Part shown: piece after piece, positions 18,274 to 26,093 of the stretch
How the letters are laid out: every line of letters begins with the position of its first letter
Numbering within the stretch: position 1 is the stretch's first letter
Assembly: GCA_041168905.1 (NCBI GenBank)
Contig: JBEEJZ010000257.1
Span: 30,900 to 94,899, forward strand
Source: JBEEJZ01 sp041168905
Lineage (GTDB): Bacteria; Pseudomonadota; Gammaproteobacteria; Burkholderiales; Burkholderiaceae_C
Length of the DNA: 64,000 bases
Reading direction: 5' to 3'
The notes under the pieces: model-generated
Database searches by the model: none
Told to the model about the DNA's origin: nothing
What the model saw: only the letters and a program-made list of their open reading frames with translations
Translations under genes and position numbers: made by a program

Positions 18274-20690
18274 GCCCTGAGCCCAATGCACTGGTACAAG
18301 ACGCCATCGGCGACCAGGCTTTCTGGGATGAGCTCAAGCGACCGCCTGAGAAGCGAAGCAAGGCTTTTGAGGCCCTGTTTTACCGCCAACTACAGCATGT
18401 CACATCGCGCATCCACGAAACCGAGAATATCGATCAGATCATGTTGGAGGTCAGTCATGAGATCTGTCGTCTTTTCAACGCAGATCGTCTGACCGTATAT
18501 GCCGTCAGCGATGACCATACTGCCATTGTTTCCAAGATCAAGACCGGACTGAACAGCAGTCGTGACTTGAAGCTACCCATATCGCCACAAAGCATTGCGG
18601 GCTACGTGGCTTACACACGTCAGGCCCTCAATCTAGCTGATGTGTATGACGTTGATGCTCTCAAACGCATACATCCTTCATTGACGTTCTTGCAGGAAAT
18701 TGATCGACGATCAGGGTACCGGACCAAGCAAATGCTGGTGGCTCCCATCATGCTAGGCCCCACTTTGCAAGGTGTGGTGCAGATGATCAACAACAAGGCT
18801 GACCAGGCATTTGGGGCACTGGAAGTTGATGGCATGGCCCAAATCTGCAAAACGCTGGGTACAGCCATTCACCAACGCTTGCGCGCGGATGGAGATGTGA
18901 ATCGACCACGCTCGACCAAATTTGATGGTCTGGTAGCAGAAGGTGTGATTACCCATTCCGAGCTACAGAGCTGCCTGGTCGAGGCACGAGGTGAGGGTGT
19001 GTCCGTTGAGCGCATGTTGATGAGTGGATACAACGTGCAGCTTGTCCAAATTGGGGCGTCGATCGCCCGCTTTTTTGGGGTCAGCTATGAACCCTTCAAA
19101 GAGGGCCGCATACGCTCGGAGCAATTATTAGGTTCATTGAAACGTGAATTTCTGGAAGTTCAGGGCTGGATTCCTCTGGAAGACGGGCCCGAAGGCTTGC
19201 TCATCATGTGCATGGACCCAGAGGCGGTGCGTGGGGCGCGTGTAGTGCCACAGGTGTTCCCTCGCGTGCACAAGTTTGTTTACCGCGTCACGACACAGAC
19301 CGAATTCAGATACACGCTTGATCAGCTGTTGGGTGCCGACGTACAAGGCGGCAGCATCGACCAGATGCTGGCTGACATGGATGGCCCACTGGACGACGGA
19401 GGGGGAATCGATGACGCACTTGAATCTGCAGCTGCAGATAACGAGCTGGTTAAGTTTGTCAACAAGATCATCATTGACGCCTATCACCAGAAAGCCTCTG
19501 ACATTCACATCGAGCCCATGCCGGGCAAGTTCAAGACCGGTATCAGGTTTCGCATAGACGGAAGCCTGGTTCCTTATATCGAGGTTCCGGCACAGTTTCG
19601 ACAGGCGATGGTTACGCGCCTCAAGATCATGTGTGATCTTGATATTTCTGAGCGCCGCAAGCCGCAAGATGGCAAGATCAAGTTCAAAAAATACGGCCCT
19701 TTGGACATCGAGCTTCGGGTCGCAACCATCCCGTCAGCCGGGGGAGTTGAAGATGTGGTGATGCGCATCTTGGCAGGTGGCGAACCTATTCCGCTCGAAA
19801 AGCTGGGCCTCACACCTCACAACCGAGAACGGCTGGAAAAAACGGTCAGCAAACCCTATGGTCTGTTTTATGTCTGCGGGCCTACTGGCTCAGGCAAAAC
19901 CACCACCCTGCACTCAATCCTGAAGTTCCTGAACAAGCCTGAGACCAAGATATGGACAGCTGAGGATCCCGTTGAAATCACGCAAAAGGGTTTACGCCAG
20001 GTTCAGATCAACAAAAAGGCAGGTATCGACTTTGCCCTGGTGATGCGGGCATTCTTGCGGGCTGACCCGGACATCATCATGGTGGGTGAGTCACGTGACC
20101 ACGAAACCGTTGCAATGGGTGTGGAAGCATCGCTCACGGGTCATCTGGTGTTTTCGACACTACATACCAATTCGGCGCCTGAGTCCATCACCCGTCTCAT
20201 GGACATGGGCATGGACCCCTTCAACTTCGCTGATGCATTACTGGGCATACTTGCCCAGCGGCTGGCCAAAAAACTGTGTGACTGTAAAGAGGCCTATGTG
20301 CCAGACGCTGAAGAGATGCGTCTGTTCGCAACCGAATATTCAGACGAATTACGTCACACCAAAGCCTGGAAACTAGACTACGAAGGCGAATCCAGGAAGC
20401 TGCTCCAGCACTGGCAGCAAACCTACGGCAAAGATGGACAAGTGCGCTTATACAGGGCTGTAGGCTGCGATAAATGCGGCAAGTCTGGTTACAAAGGCCG
20501 TTTGGGTCTGCACGAACTTTTGATTGCCGATGATGGCGTCAAGAAACTGATACAGGAACGGTCACGTGTAGCCGAACTTTTTGCCGCCGCAGTAGAGGGA
20601 GGCATGCGCACCTTGAAGATGGACGGGATGGAAAAGGTCATGATGGGCATGACCGACATCAAGATGGTTCGGCAAGTGTGTATCAAATAG
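18270..20690 (+). CDS. GspE/PilB-family ATPase with N-terminal GAF domain
   Basis: 806 residues. Domain order: GAF-like sensor (about 40-210), GspE/MshE N-terminal domain (~215-350), then the secretion ATPase. The ATPase shows Walker A GPTGSGKTTT (537-546), an Asp box near IWTAEDPVE, a Walker B-like PDIIMVGESRD, His box STLHTNSAPESI, and a tetracysteine zinc site (CDC and CDKCGKSGYKGR). It should power type II secretion or type IV pilus assembly. The GAF domain is unusual for this family and could bind a cyclic nucleotide. The GTG start overlaps the phosphodiesterase stop. No pilus or secretion partners are adjacent. Confidence 0.88.
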   Translation: MSPEPNALVQDAIGDQAFWDELKRPPEKRSKAFEALFYRQLQHVTSRIHETENIDQIMLEVSHEICRLFNADRLTVYAVSDDHTAIVSKIKTGLNSSRDLKLPISPQSIAGYVAYTRQALNLADVYDVDALKRIHPSLTFLQEIDRRSGYRTKQMLVAPIMLGPTLQGVVQMINNKADQAFGALEVDGMAQICKTLGTAIHQRLRADGDVNRPRSTKFDGLVAEGVITHSELQSCLVEARGEGVSVERMLMSGYNVQLVQIGASIARFFGVSYEPFKEGRIRSEQLLGSLKREFLEVQGWIPLEDGPEGLLIMCMDPEAVRGARVVPQVFPRVHKFVYRVTTQTEFRYTLDQLLGADVQGGSIDQMLADMDGPLDDGGGIDDALESAAADNELVKFVNKIIIDAYHQKASDIHIEPMPGKFKTGIRFRIDGSLVPYIEVPAQFRQAMVTRLKIMCDLDISERRKPQDGKIKFKKYGPLDIELRVATIPSAGGVEDVVMRILAGGEPIPLEKLGLTPHNRERLEKTVSKPYGLFYVCGPTGSGKTTTLHSILKFLNKPETKIWTAEDPVEITQKGLRQVQINKKAGIDFALVMRAFLRADPDIIMVGESRDHETVAMGVEASLTGHLVFSTLHTNSAPESITRLMDMGMDPFNFADALLGILAQRLAKKLCDCKEAYVPDAEEMRLFATEYSDELRHTKAWKLDYEGESRKLLQHWQQTYGKDGQVRLYRAVGCDKCGKSGYKGRLGLHELLIADDGVKKLIQERSRVAELFAAAVEGGMRTLKMDGMEKVMMGMTDIKMVRQVCIK

Positions 20691-20721
20691 CCAAGCTTCC
20701 CTGGCCAGCAGAACAAAGGTT

Positions 20722-20976
20722 TTAACTGGTGCGCCTGGGAGTCATCGGGCCACGACCTTCAATGTGGCGGAAATTGATACGACCCTTGGTCAGATCGTAG
20801 GGCGACAGCTCCAAAGACACACGGTCACCTGCCAGGATGCGGATATGATTTTTTCGCATTTTTCCAGCTGAATACGCAATCAACTGGTGACCATTTTCCA
20901 GGGTCACTCGAAAACGGGTGTCGGGCAACACTTCGTTGACGACACCCATCATTTCAATCAGCTCTTCTTTTGCCAT
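20722..20976 (-). CDS. infA: Translation initiation factor IF-1
   Basis: 84 residues with the single OB-fold sequence of IF-1 (MAKEELIEMMGVVNEVLPDT, then GKMRKNHIRILAGDRV and SPYDLTKGRI). It binds the ribosomal A site during initiation. A short basic C-terminal extension (GRGPMTPRRTS) goes beyond the ~72-residue E. coli protein. It lies outside any ribosomal protein operon, next to min genes, so it may be a second infA copy of the kind often found in Burkholderiales; this cannot be verified from the window. Confidence 0.93.
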   Translation of the reverse strand: MAKEELIEMMGVVNEVLPDTRFRVTLENGHQLIAYSAGKMRKNHIRILAGDRVSLELSPYDLTKGRINFRHIEGRGPMTPRRTS

Positions 20977-21367
20977 TGCTTTACCTTTTCAATCGTTAAT
21001 CTGTGCCGTTGGCCCGCATGCCCTAACTCACGCTACAAGTTTGCACGTTTCGTGGTTCTCAGGTGACTTGCACTCGGTATCACCAAGGTTCAAGGATTCT
21101 CCTTTACGGGTTTCATCCTTTTTTGAAGGCACAACTTCGCACAGCGATTCGGCCTCAAACCGCATCAGGTACGGATCTTCGCATCGGCATGGTGCCAACT
21201 GCGCAAGCCTACCCAACTGCAGCCCTCACGGCGAGGGCTTCCGCAAAAATACTGTGACTTTGGCCACAGTTTTTTGCTTTTAAGTGACTGCCTAATGTAT
21301 CACGGGCGCCTGTTTTTTGCACCTTTACACTGTAGGTGAGGTGTTCACCATGGCGGGTCACTTGTTC
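20977..21367. other. Intergenic region between minE and infA
   Basis: About 390 bases without a supported gene. It contains short inverted repeats, for example GCCCTC-acggc-GAGGGC at 21222-21238 and a weak CTGTG/CACAG hairpin followed by TTTTTT at 21252-21275 on the plus strand. The promoter of infA and the end of the min transcript must lie here, but no promoter could be assigned with confidence. Confidence 0.4.
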
Positions 21368-21628
21368 TCAGCGAACGTCTGGCAATTCAATCTTGACTTC
21401 CAACACCTCCAGGTTGTCTTGCCTTTCAAGGTTCACCTTGATGTCATTCGGATCGATTCGAATGTACTTGCTGATGACGGCAACCAAATCACGCTGCAAG
21501 TCGGGTAGGTAGTCTGGCTCAGCCGCATTTCTACCACTGCGCTCGTGGGCCAAAATAATTTGCAGCCGCTCTTTGGCAACACTGGCCGTCTTTTTCTTTT
21601 CGCCCAGAAGAAAGGATAAAAATGACAT
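21368..21628 (-). CDS. minE: Cell division topological specificity factor MinE
   Basis: 86 residues beginning MSFLSFLLGEKKKTASVAKERLQ. The N-terminal membrane-targeting helix, the MinD-contact region (AKERLQIILAHER) and the C-terminal dimerisation domain (YLPDLQRDLVAVISKYI) are all recognisable. MinE stimulates MinD ATPase and drives Min oscillation so that division occurs at midcell. It follows minD after 14 bases. The start is placed at MSFLS; an earlier in-frame ATG would add six residues upstream of the conserved N-terminus. Confidence 0.95.
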   Translation of the reverse strand: MSFLSFLLGEKKKTASVAKERLQIILAHERSGRNAAEPDYLPDLQRDLVAVISKYIRIDPNDIKVNLERQDNLEVLEVKIELPDVR

Positions 21629-21642
21629 GCTCTGTCCGCCTC

Positions 21643-22458
21643 TCACTTCGACCCAAACAGGCGCTTGAAGAAACCCGTCTTGGCAGCCTCTGTGAAGCGC
21701 ATCGGTTTATCTTCTCCCAAAAAACGATCGATGACGTCTTTGTAGGCCTCAGCTACGTCACTACCCTGGAGGTGTACTGCCGGCAGGCCTTGATTGGAAG
21801 CTTGCAGGACAGCTTCACTTTCTGGAATGACCCCGATCAGCTTGATTCTCAAAATATCCTGAATGTCATCCAGTGACAACATCTGGCCCTGATCCACTCG
21901 GGCCGGGTTGTACCGGGTGATGAGCAGATGCTCCTTGATGGGTTCTGCCCCTTCGATGGCACGTTTGGTCTTGGAACTGAGCATGCCCAGAATACGGTCT
22001 GAATCACGGACTGATGACACCTCTGGATTGGTGACCACCAGCGCTTCGTCTGCGAAGTGCATGGCCATCAACGCGCCCGTCTCGATACCTGCCGGAGAGT
22101 CGCAGACGATGTACTCAAAGCCCATCTCTGACAACTCGTTCAATACTCTTTCCACGCCTTCCTGCGTCAACGCGTCCTTGTCACGCGTCTGAGAAGCTGC
22201 CAGCACAAAGAGGTTGTCACATTGCTTGTCCTTGATCAGGGCCTGCTTCAGGTTGGCTTCGCCTTGAATGACATTGATCAGGTCATAAACAACACGCCGC
22301 TCACAGCCCATGATGAGATCAAGGTTGCGCAGACCTACATCGAAGTCGATGACAGCCGTTTTGTGGCCGCGCAAGGCCAAGCCCGATGCAAAGCTTGCGC
22401 TAGTGGTTGTTTTCCCTACCCCACCCTTACCAGAGGTCACCACGATGATTTTTGCCAT
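21643..22458 (-). CDS. minD: Septum site-determining protein MinD
   Basis: 271-residue ATPase of the ParA/MinD class. The deviant Walker A KGGVGKTTTSA lies near residues 11-21, with FDVGLRNLDLIMG and CDSPAGIETGA following. The C-terminal amphipathic membrane-targeting helix is visible (TGFFKRLFGSK). MinD recruits MinC to the membrane and is released by MinE. The order minC-minD-minE on one strand matches the standard operon. Confidence 0.97.
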   Translation of the reverse strand: MAKIIVVTSGKGGVGKTTTSASFASGLALRGHKTAVIDFDVGLRNLDLIMGCERRVVYDLINVIQGEANLKQALIKDKQCDNLFVLAASQTRDKDALTQEGVERVLNELSEMGFEYIVCDSPAGIETGALMAMHFADEALVVTNPEVSSVRDSDRILGMLSSKTKRAIEGAEPIKEHLLITRYNPARVDQGQMLSLDDIQDILRIKLIGVIPESEAVLQASNQGLPAVHLQGSDVAEAYKDVIDRFLGEDKPMRFTEAAKTGFFKRLFGSK

Positions 22459-22496
22459 GACGAAACGTTCTTTCTAATTGGAGAATGTGTGATGTT

Positions 22497-23303
22497 TCAA
22501 GTGCCCAAGGGCTCTATCAAAAGTTTGTCGAGATCATCACCTGCAAGACGTACTTGAGCAGGCTTGCCACGTACGGCATCAGGGAGGGCATTTTCGCTGG
22601 TCTTGTAGATTCCAGCGATGGAAATGAGCTCTGGCTCTAGACAAGTGGAAAAAATTCGAGCCTGCGTGTTGCCACGGGCACCCGCCATCGCCTTACCCCG
22701 CAAAGGGGCATAAACATGGATATTGCCATCAGCAACCACCTCGGCGCCCTGGTTGACCATGGCCAAAACAACCAGGTCGCCACCTCGTGCGTAGATTTTC
22801 TGCCCAGAGCGCAAGGGCTTTTCAATCACCATTGTCGAAGGCGCAGCAACAGGCACCTTGACTTCAACGGGTACCTCTACACGTACTTCACGAATTTGTT
22901 CTTCAACGTTTTTGCCCTGAACATGAGGGGTTCTACCGATCACAACTTCATCAGCCAGTGCTAACCCCGCAGCAATAGAAGAGTGGAGCAGGTGCCCCTC
23001 ACCACTGCCACAACGCACAGCAACAGGGTTCAGTTGATATTTGCGCAACAGCCTCAAAAGTTCGTTGACATCACCACTTTCAAGCTCTTCCTTGTCCAAA
23101 GCTGAGAAATCAAGCAACAGAGCCTGATTGTCAAAAAAATCGGGGCATTCTCCCGTTTCCCCGAACTTTCGTTCCAAATCCCTTGCTAGCAGAGCCATAT
23201 CAAGAGTTCTGGGAACCCAGGCCAGCAAGGGCCACTGACAACTTTTAATCTCAAACGAAGCGGAGTGCTTGTCGGGTGACTGATCAGCTTTGACGACAGG
23301 CAT
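22497..23303 (-). CDS. minC: Septum site-determining protein MinC
   Basis: 268 residues. An N-terminal FtsZ-inhibitory domain (SFEIKSCQWPLLAWV onward) is joined by a Pro/Val-rich linker (VRVEVPVEVKVPVAAP) to a C-terminal beta-helical MinD-binding domain (LRSGQKIYARGGDLVV, AGARGNTQARIFS). It blocks FtsZ polymerisation away from midcell. The first Met of the open frame at 23396 would add 31 residues unlike the family, so the Met at 23303 is preferred. No good ribosome-binding site supports either. First gene of the min operon. Confidence 0.9.
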   Translation of the reverse strand: MPVVKADQSPDKHSASFEIKSCQWPLLAWVPRTLDMALLARDLERKFGETGECPDFFDNQALLLDFSALDKEELESGDVNELLRLLRKYQLNPVAVRCGSGEGHLLHSSIAAGLALADEVVIGRTPHVQGKNVEEQIREVRVEVPVEVKVPVAAPSTMVIEKPLRSGQKIYARGGDLVVLAMVNQGAEVVADGNIHVYAPLRGKAMAGARGNTQARIFSTCLEPELISIAGIYKTSENALPDAVRGKPAQVRLAGDDLDKLLIEPLGT

Positions 23304-23798
23304 GAGGAAGTCCGAAGAAAAGTTTGCTTTGGGATCTGCAAATTTTAGCAGCGATGTCCTGTAACAAAAACATCTGATGATCTCAAAGTCGATCATGGAT
23401 TTATTGTTGTTAACTTCTATGTATTTCTTTGTTTAAAAAGATAGTCGTAGTAGATAGAACAAGTCTAGAAGTGTTGATAACATCAATTTATTGTTATTTT
23501 TCAACATCTTACAACCTGTGAAATGATGTTCGTGGGCATGGTTCACAGATGTCCAAAATTCATGAACAAGTTTTTAGAAACAAAAAAATTGTGGATAACC
23601 ATCAAATAAAAATAAATTTATCCACATACTTGTTCAGATCTTTTCCAGAAATGGGATGGGTGATCTCGCTCAGAGATCAAGGATTTTGAAAGCAGGTAAA
23701 ACTGGGTCCACTCGCTACGCAAGGGGTTAGGAGAAGTGCCCGGTTGATTTTTTTCCATGTGGCGGTGCTTGGCTGAGCAGCTGGTTAGGCACCATGAA
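23304..23798. other. AT-rich intergenic region with DnaA boxes upstream of minC
   Basis: About 500 bases between minC and the terminator of the Spy-like gene, clearly more AT-rich than the rest of the window (23400-23640). It holds two perfect DnaA boxes, a near-match box at 23472-23480, a TTGAT-AAC-ATCAA dyad at 23474-23486 and a TGATCTC/GAGATCA hairpin at 23661-23679. The minC promoter must also be here. Confidence 0.6.
23589..23626. promoter_or_regulatory. Pair of inverted perfect DnaA boxes
   Basis: TGTGGATAA at 23590-23598 is the reverse complement of the DnaA consensus TTATCCACA, and an exact TTATCCACA lies at 23618-23626. The boxes face each other across 19 AT-rich bases. Two exact copies within 37 bases are not expected by chance in 64 kb. 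Binding by DnaA is well founded; function as an origin, regulatory or titration site is open. Confidence 0.7.
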
Positions 23799-23820
23799 AA
23801 AAGGCCCTCACGGGCCTTTG
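23799..23820 (-). terminator. Intrinsic terminator of the Spy-like gene
   Basis: Read on the minus strand, GGCCC-GTGA-GGGCC is followed by TTTTTT. The hairpin lies about 25 bases past the stop codon of the Spy/CpxP-like gene. Confidence 0.85.
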
Positions 23821-23841
23821 CTGGGTGGTTCACCCTGAGCA

Positions 23842-24366
23842 TCAAGACTTGCTGTCTGGTGCCTTGCTTTGCGGTTTGCCGGCCTTGCCATGGTGCTCGT
23901 GTCCTCTTCCGCTAGGAGCCATCCTCATGGTCTCGCTGTCAAAAATCTTCTTTTGATCAGCGCTGAGCGTTGCGTAAAACGCCTTTGTGGCCGTCGATTG
24001 CTTTTCCATCTCGATGTTTCTCTGATCGTGCATGGTCTTCATTTTGTCCAGACGTTCAGGCGTGGTTAGCTTGCTCATCTGTGCGTGATCCGGGTGGTTA
24101 TCCATCATGGAGCTGCTAGGTTTCATGGCTTCCTGGTAGGTGGTCCAGGAGGCTTGCTGTGCAGGCGTCAGCTTCAGCTTGTCCTTCAGTGCTGCCGTTA
24201 GCCTTTCCATGTGCTCTTTCATCTTTCCAGAGTCCATGCGCCCATGCGACATTGCCTGGTCATGGTGACCATCGTCAATACCGCGATGGGGCATTTGAGA
24301 AAAAGCGGCTACGCCCAGACCTGCCAAAGCAGCTGCTACAAGAACCTTCTTTACTAGCGATTTCAT
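23842..24366 (-). CDS. Spy/CpxP-family periplasmic protein
   Basis: 174 residues with a signal peptide (MKSLVKKVLVAAALAGLGVAAFSQ) and two LTxxQ-type motifs (LTPAQQASW near residue 66 and LSADQKKIF near 134), the hallmark of Spy/CpxP proteins. These are ATP-independent periplasmic chaperones or stress-signal dampeners. The mature protein is rich in Met and His (MPHRGIDDGHHDQAMSHGRMDSGKM in two clusters), suggesting metal contact, in keeping with the copper genes 1.5 kb away. It has its own terminator. Confidence 0.82.
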   Translation of the reverse strand: MKSLVKKVLVAAALAGLGVAAFSQMPHRGIDDGHHDQAMSHGRMDSGKMKEHMERLTAALKDKLKLTPAQQASWTTYQEAMKPSSSMMDNHPDHAQMSKLTTPERLDKMKTMHDQRNIEMEKQSTATKAFYATLSADQKKIFDSETMRMAPSGRGHEHHGKAGKPQSKAPDSKS

Positions 24367-24512
24367 ATAACTTCCTTCTCGATGGTTGAGCCTGGCGCCA
24401 ACGATTGGCGTCGGGTTGGAAAGAAGTTTGCGCCCGCCATGTATCGAGCAGGTTGACTTGATGTGATGCTTTGTAAAGTTCCGTTAATCGCCACGAGGCG
24501 GGCCAGAGAGCC

Positions 24513-25409
24513 TCAGGCCAATGCGGCTTCTCCGCCCAGGGCCAGCAACAGATCGGGGACCATTTTTTGGAGCTCGGCGGTTGTGATGGCAACATCTGCA
24601 TCAAAGCCATCGTCCTTGCCGGTAGAGGCGCCTTCAAAAACGACATCAAGAAAGGCCAGTTTCTTGATCTGAAGGGCGTCTGTCAGCACAAATGACACTC
24701 TGTCGTTCCAGGTCATGGCGACCCGGGTAGGGGCCTTACCGCCTTCGATGTGCAGGCGTACCTCATCGGTGTCCAGCGGATGGCGGGCATAGCGGACAAC
24801 TGCCTTGCTTTCGTCCTGAGCCTTGAGTTCACATTCGCGGTCAACGCTGAAATCAGGCGGCGCCTCCTGGGTCGTCAGCCATTGAGCCATGGCAATCGCT
24901 GGGGAAACCGTGGTGTTGATCAGGGTGACACCAAAGCCATCCAGGCATTTCACCAACATGGAAATCACTTCGTCGGCACGTGCCTGGCTGCCAGCGTCGA
25001 TGACCAGCAGGCGGGCGACCGGGTCTATCCATACCCAGACCGTTGATTGCTTGGTGAAGGCCATAGGCAACAATGAGAGCTTCAAGTCTTCCTTGATCTC
25101 ACGCAGTTCTTTCTTGCCAGGTTTGCGTCCTTCAAGTGCCTCCACCTGCGCTGCTCTTTCCTTGGCTTTGCGGGCAATGACGGACGAGGGAACGGCCTTG
25201 ACCTCTACCATCAACTTGAAAATTCTTTGGCCGGCAACACTTTCGACCAAGGGTCCGTGTTTTTCACCCCGGGGTTCTACCCAGCCTATCGATTTTTCCT
25301 GGCTGGCACCGCATTCCTCAAAACGTGCCTTGTCCAGTGCAGCTTCTATATCGACAGCCTGCGCATCCAAGCCTGACTGGATGCGATACATCATCATGTT
25401 TTTGAACAC
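24513..25409 (-). CDS. rdgC: Recombination-associated protein RdgC
   Basis: 298 residues matching RdgC along its length (MFKNMMMYRI, VAGQRIFKLMVEVKAVPSS, LKLSLLPMAFTKQS, DVAITTAELQKMVPDLLLALGG). RdgC forms a ring-shaped dimer on double-stranded DNA and limits RecA access. Soluble. It stands as a single gene between the Spy-like gene and the copper genes. Confidence 0.95.
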   Translation of the reverse strand: MFKNMMMYRIQSGLDAQAVDIEAALDKARFEECGASQEKSIGWVEPRGEKHGPLVESVAGQRIFKLMVEVKAVPSSVIARKAKERAAQVEALEGRKPGKKELREIKEDLKLSLLPMAFTKQSTVWVWIDPVARLLVIDAGSQARADEVISMLVKCLDGFGVTLINTTVSPAIAMAQWLTTQEAPPDFSVDRECELKAQDESKAVVRYARHPLDTDEVRLHIEGGKAPTRVAMTWNDRVSFVLTDALQIKKLAFLDVVFEGASTGKDDGFDADVAITTAELQKMVPDLLLALGGEAALA

Positions 25410-25456
25410 GCGTCACCCTTATCAAATAAGAAAGGCAGGGATCGTAACGTTGAATT

Positions 25457-25480
25457 AAAAACGGCCCTGAAGGGGCCGTC
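25457..25480 (-). terminator. Intrinsic terminator after the DUF2892 gene
   Basis: On the minus strand a GACGGCCC/GGGCCGT hairpin with a short loop is followed by TTTTTAATT, about 25 bases past the DUF2892 stop codon. It likely ends the copZ-DUF2892 transcript. Confidence 0.8.
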
Positions 25481-25503
25481 GTGTGATGTGCCAAGAGACC
25501 AGG

Positions 25504-25698
25504 TCACTTGGGTTTGGTGGAGCAAGTGTTCCAGCCAAGCAGGGCGTATGGCGGACACCATCCTGCAGCTCCTGTGGCCAATGGCACCAACCCCAGCCAA
25601 CCCCAAGCACCAATGGTGCCAGTCGCTGCGAGTCCAACCAGAACGACACCAGCCGATATCCTCACTACACGGTCCATGCCACCGACGTTTGCTTTCAT
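25504..25698 (-). CDS. DUF2892 small membrane protein
   Basis: 64 residues starting MKANVGGMDRVVRI with two hydrophobic stretches (AGVVLVGLAATGTIGAW and LGLVPLATGAAGW) and a terminal CPPYALLGWNTC. This pattern is DUF2892, also found as the membrane part of YgaP-like proteins. The two cysteines near the second helix could bind metal or be redox active, which is inferred only. CAGGAGATCATC before the start is a strong ribosome-binding site and excludes an upstream ATG. It lies 50 bases after the CopZ-like gene. Confidence 0.85.
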   Translation of the reverse strand: MKANVGGMDRVVRISAGVVLVGLAATGTIGAWGWLGLVPLATGAAGWCPPYALLGWNTCSTKPK

Positions 25699-25748
25699 GA
25701 TGATCTCCTGAAAAAGCTTGAAGGAAGAACGATGCAAGTATCGCGAGT

Positions 25749-25946
25749 TTAGTCAGCGACGGTGTAGCCTTCCTCGACGATGGCTTGCACCAGAGCTGGC
25801 TTTTCCTTGTCGGAGTTGATGGTGACCCGATTCTGGCTGCGATCGATGGCGACCTTTGCGTCAGGGTCCACTTGTAGCAGCGCCCTCGTGACGGCTTTTT
25901 CGCAATGTCCACAAGTCATTCCGGTAACGGTCAATTCGTAATTCAT
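25749..25946 (-). CDS. copZ: CopZ-like heavy-metal-associated chaperone
   Basis: 65 residues forming a single HMA domain, with metal-binding GMTCGHC (Cys12 and Cys15) and the conserved tail VEEGYTVAD. It carries Cu+ to partner ATPases or other acceptors. It is divergent from the Cu+ ATPase gene across a 147-base region and cotranscribed with the DUF2892 protein. CopZ is the most likely role; the ion is inferred from the motif and neighbours. Confidence 0.88.
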   Translation of the reverse strand: MNYELTVTGMTCGHCEKAVTRALLQVDPDAKVAIDRSQNRVTINSDKEKPALVQAIVEEGYTVAD

Positions 25947-26038
25947 AGTGGGTCCTTTTTACTTGTCGCCTGAGCCTTGAGCGCAGAATCAGAGGAATGA
26001 TGCTCTTTCAAGTGTCCATGCCCTAGGCGGGATTTTCC

Positions 26039-26052
26039 TTGACCTGAATCAA
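26039..26052. promoter_or_regulatory. FNR/Anr-like box between copZ and copA
   Basis: TTGAC-CTGA-ATCAA matches the FNR consensus TTGAT-N4-ATCAA at nine of ten positions. It is embedded in an 18-base palindrome CCTTGA-N6-TCAAGG (26037-26054). Its centre is about 48 bases before the ATPase start and about 99 before the divergent chaperone start. A MerR/CueR-type site is the alternative reading of the palindrome. Confidence 0.55.
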
Positions 26053-26093
26053 GGTGGACCCGTTCGAACAGGCTCACCATCAAGCCCACCCCT

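Noticed and set aside
21028..21216. 62-codon minus-strand frame between minE and infA
   Set aside because: No similarity, no ribosome-binding site, unusual composition; treated as non-coding.
23618..23845. 75-codon minus-strand frame upstream of minC
   Set aside because: It contains the terminator of the Spy-like gene and a DnaA box, and shows no family resemblance or ribosome-binding site.
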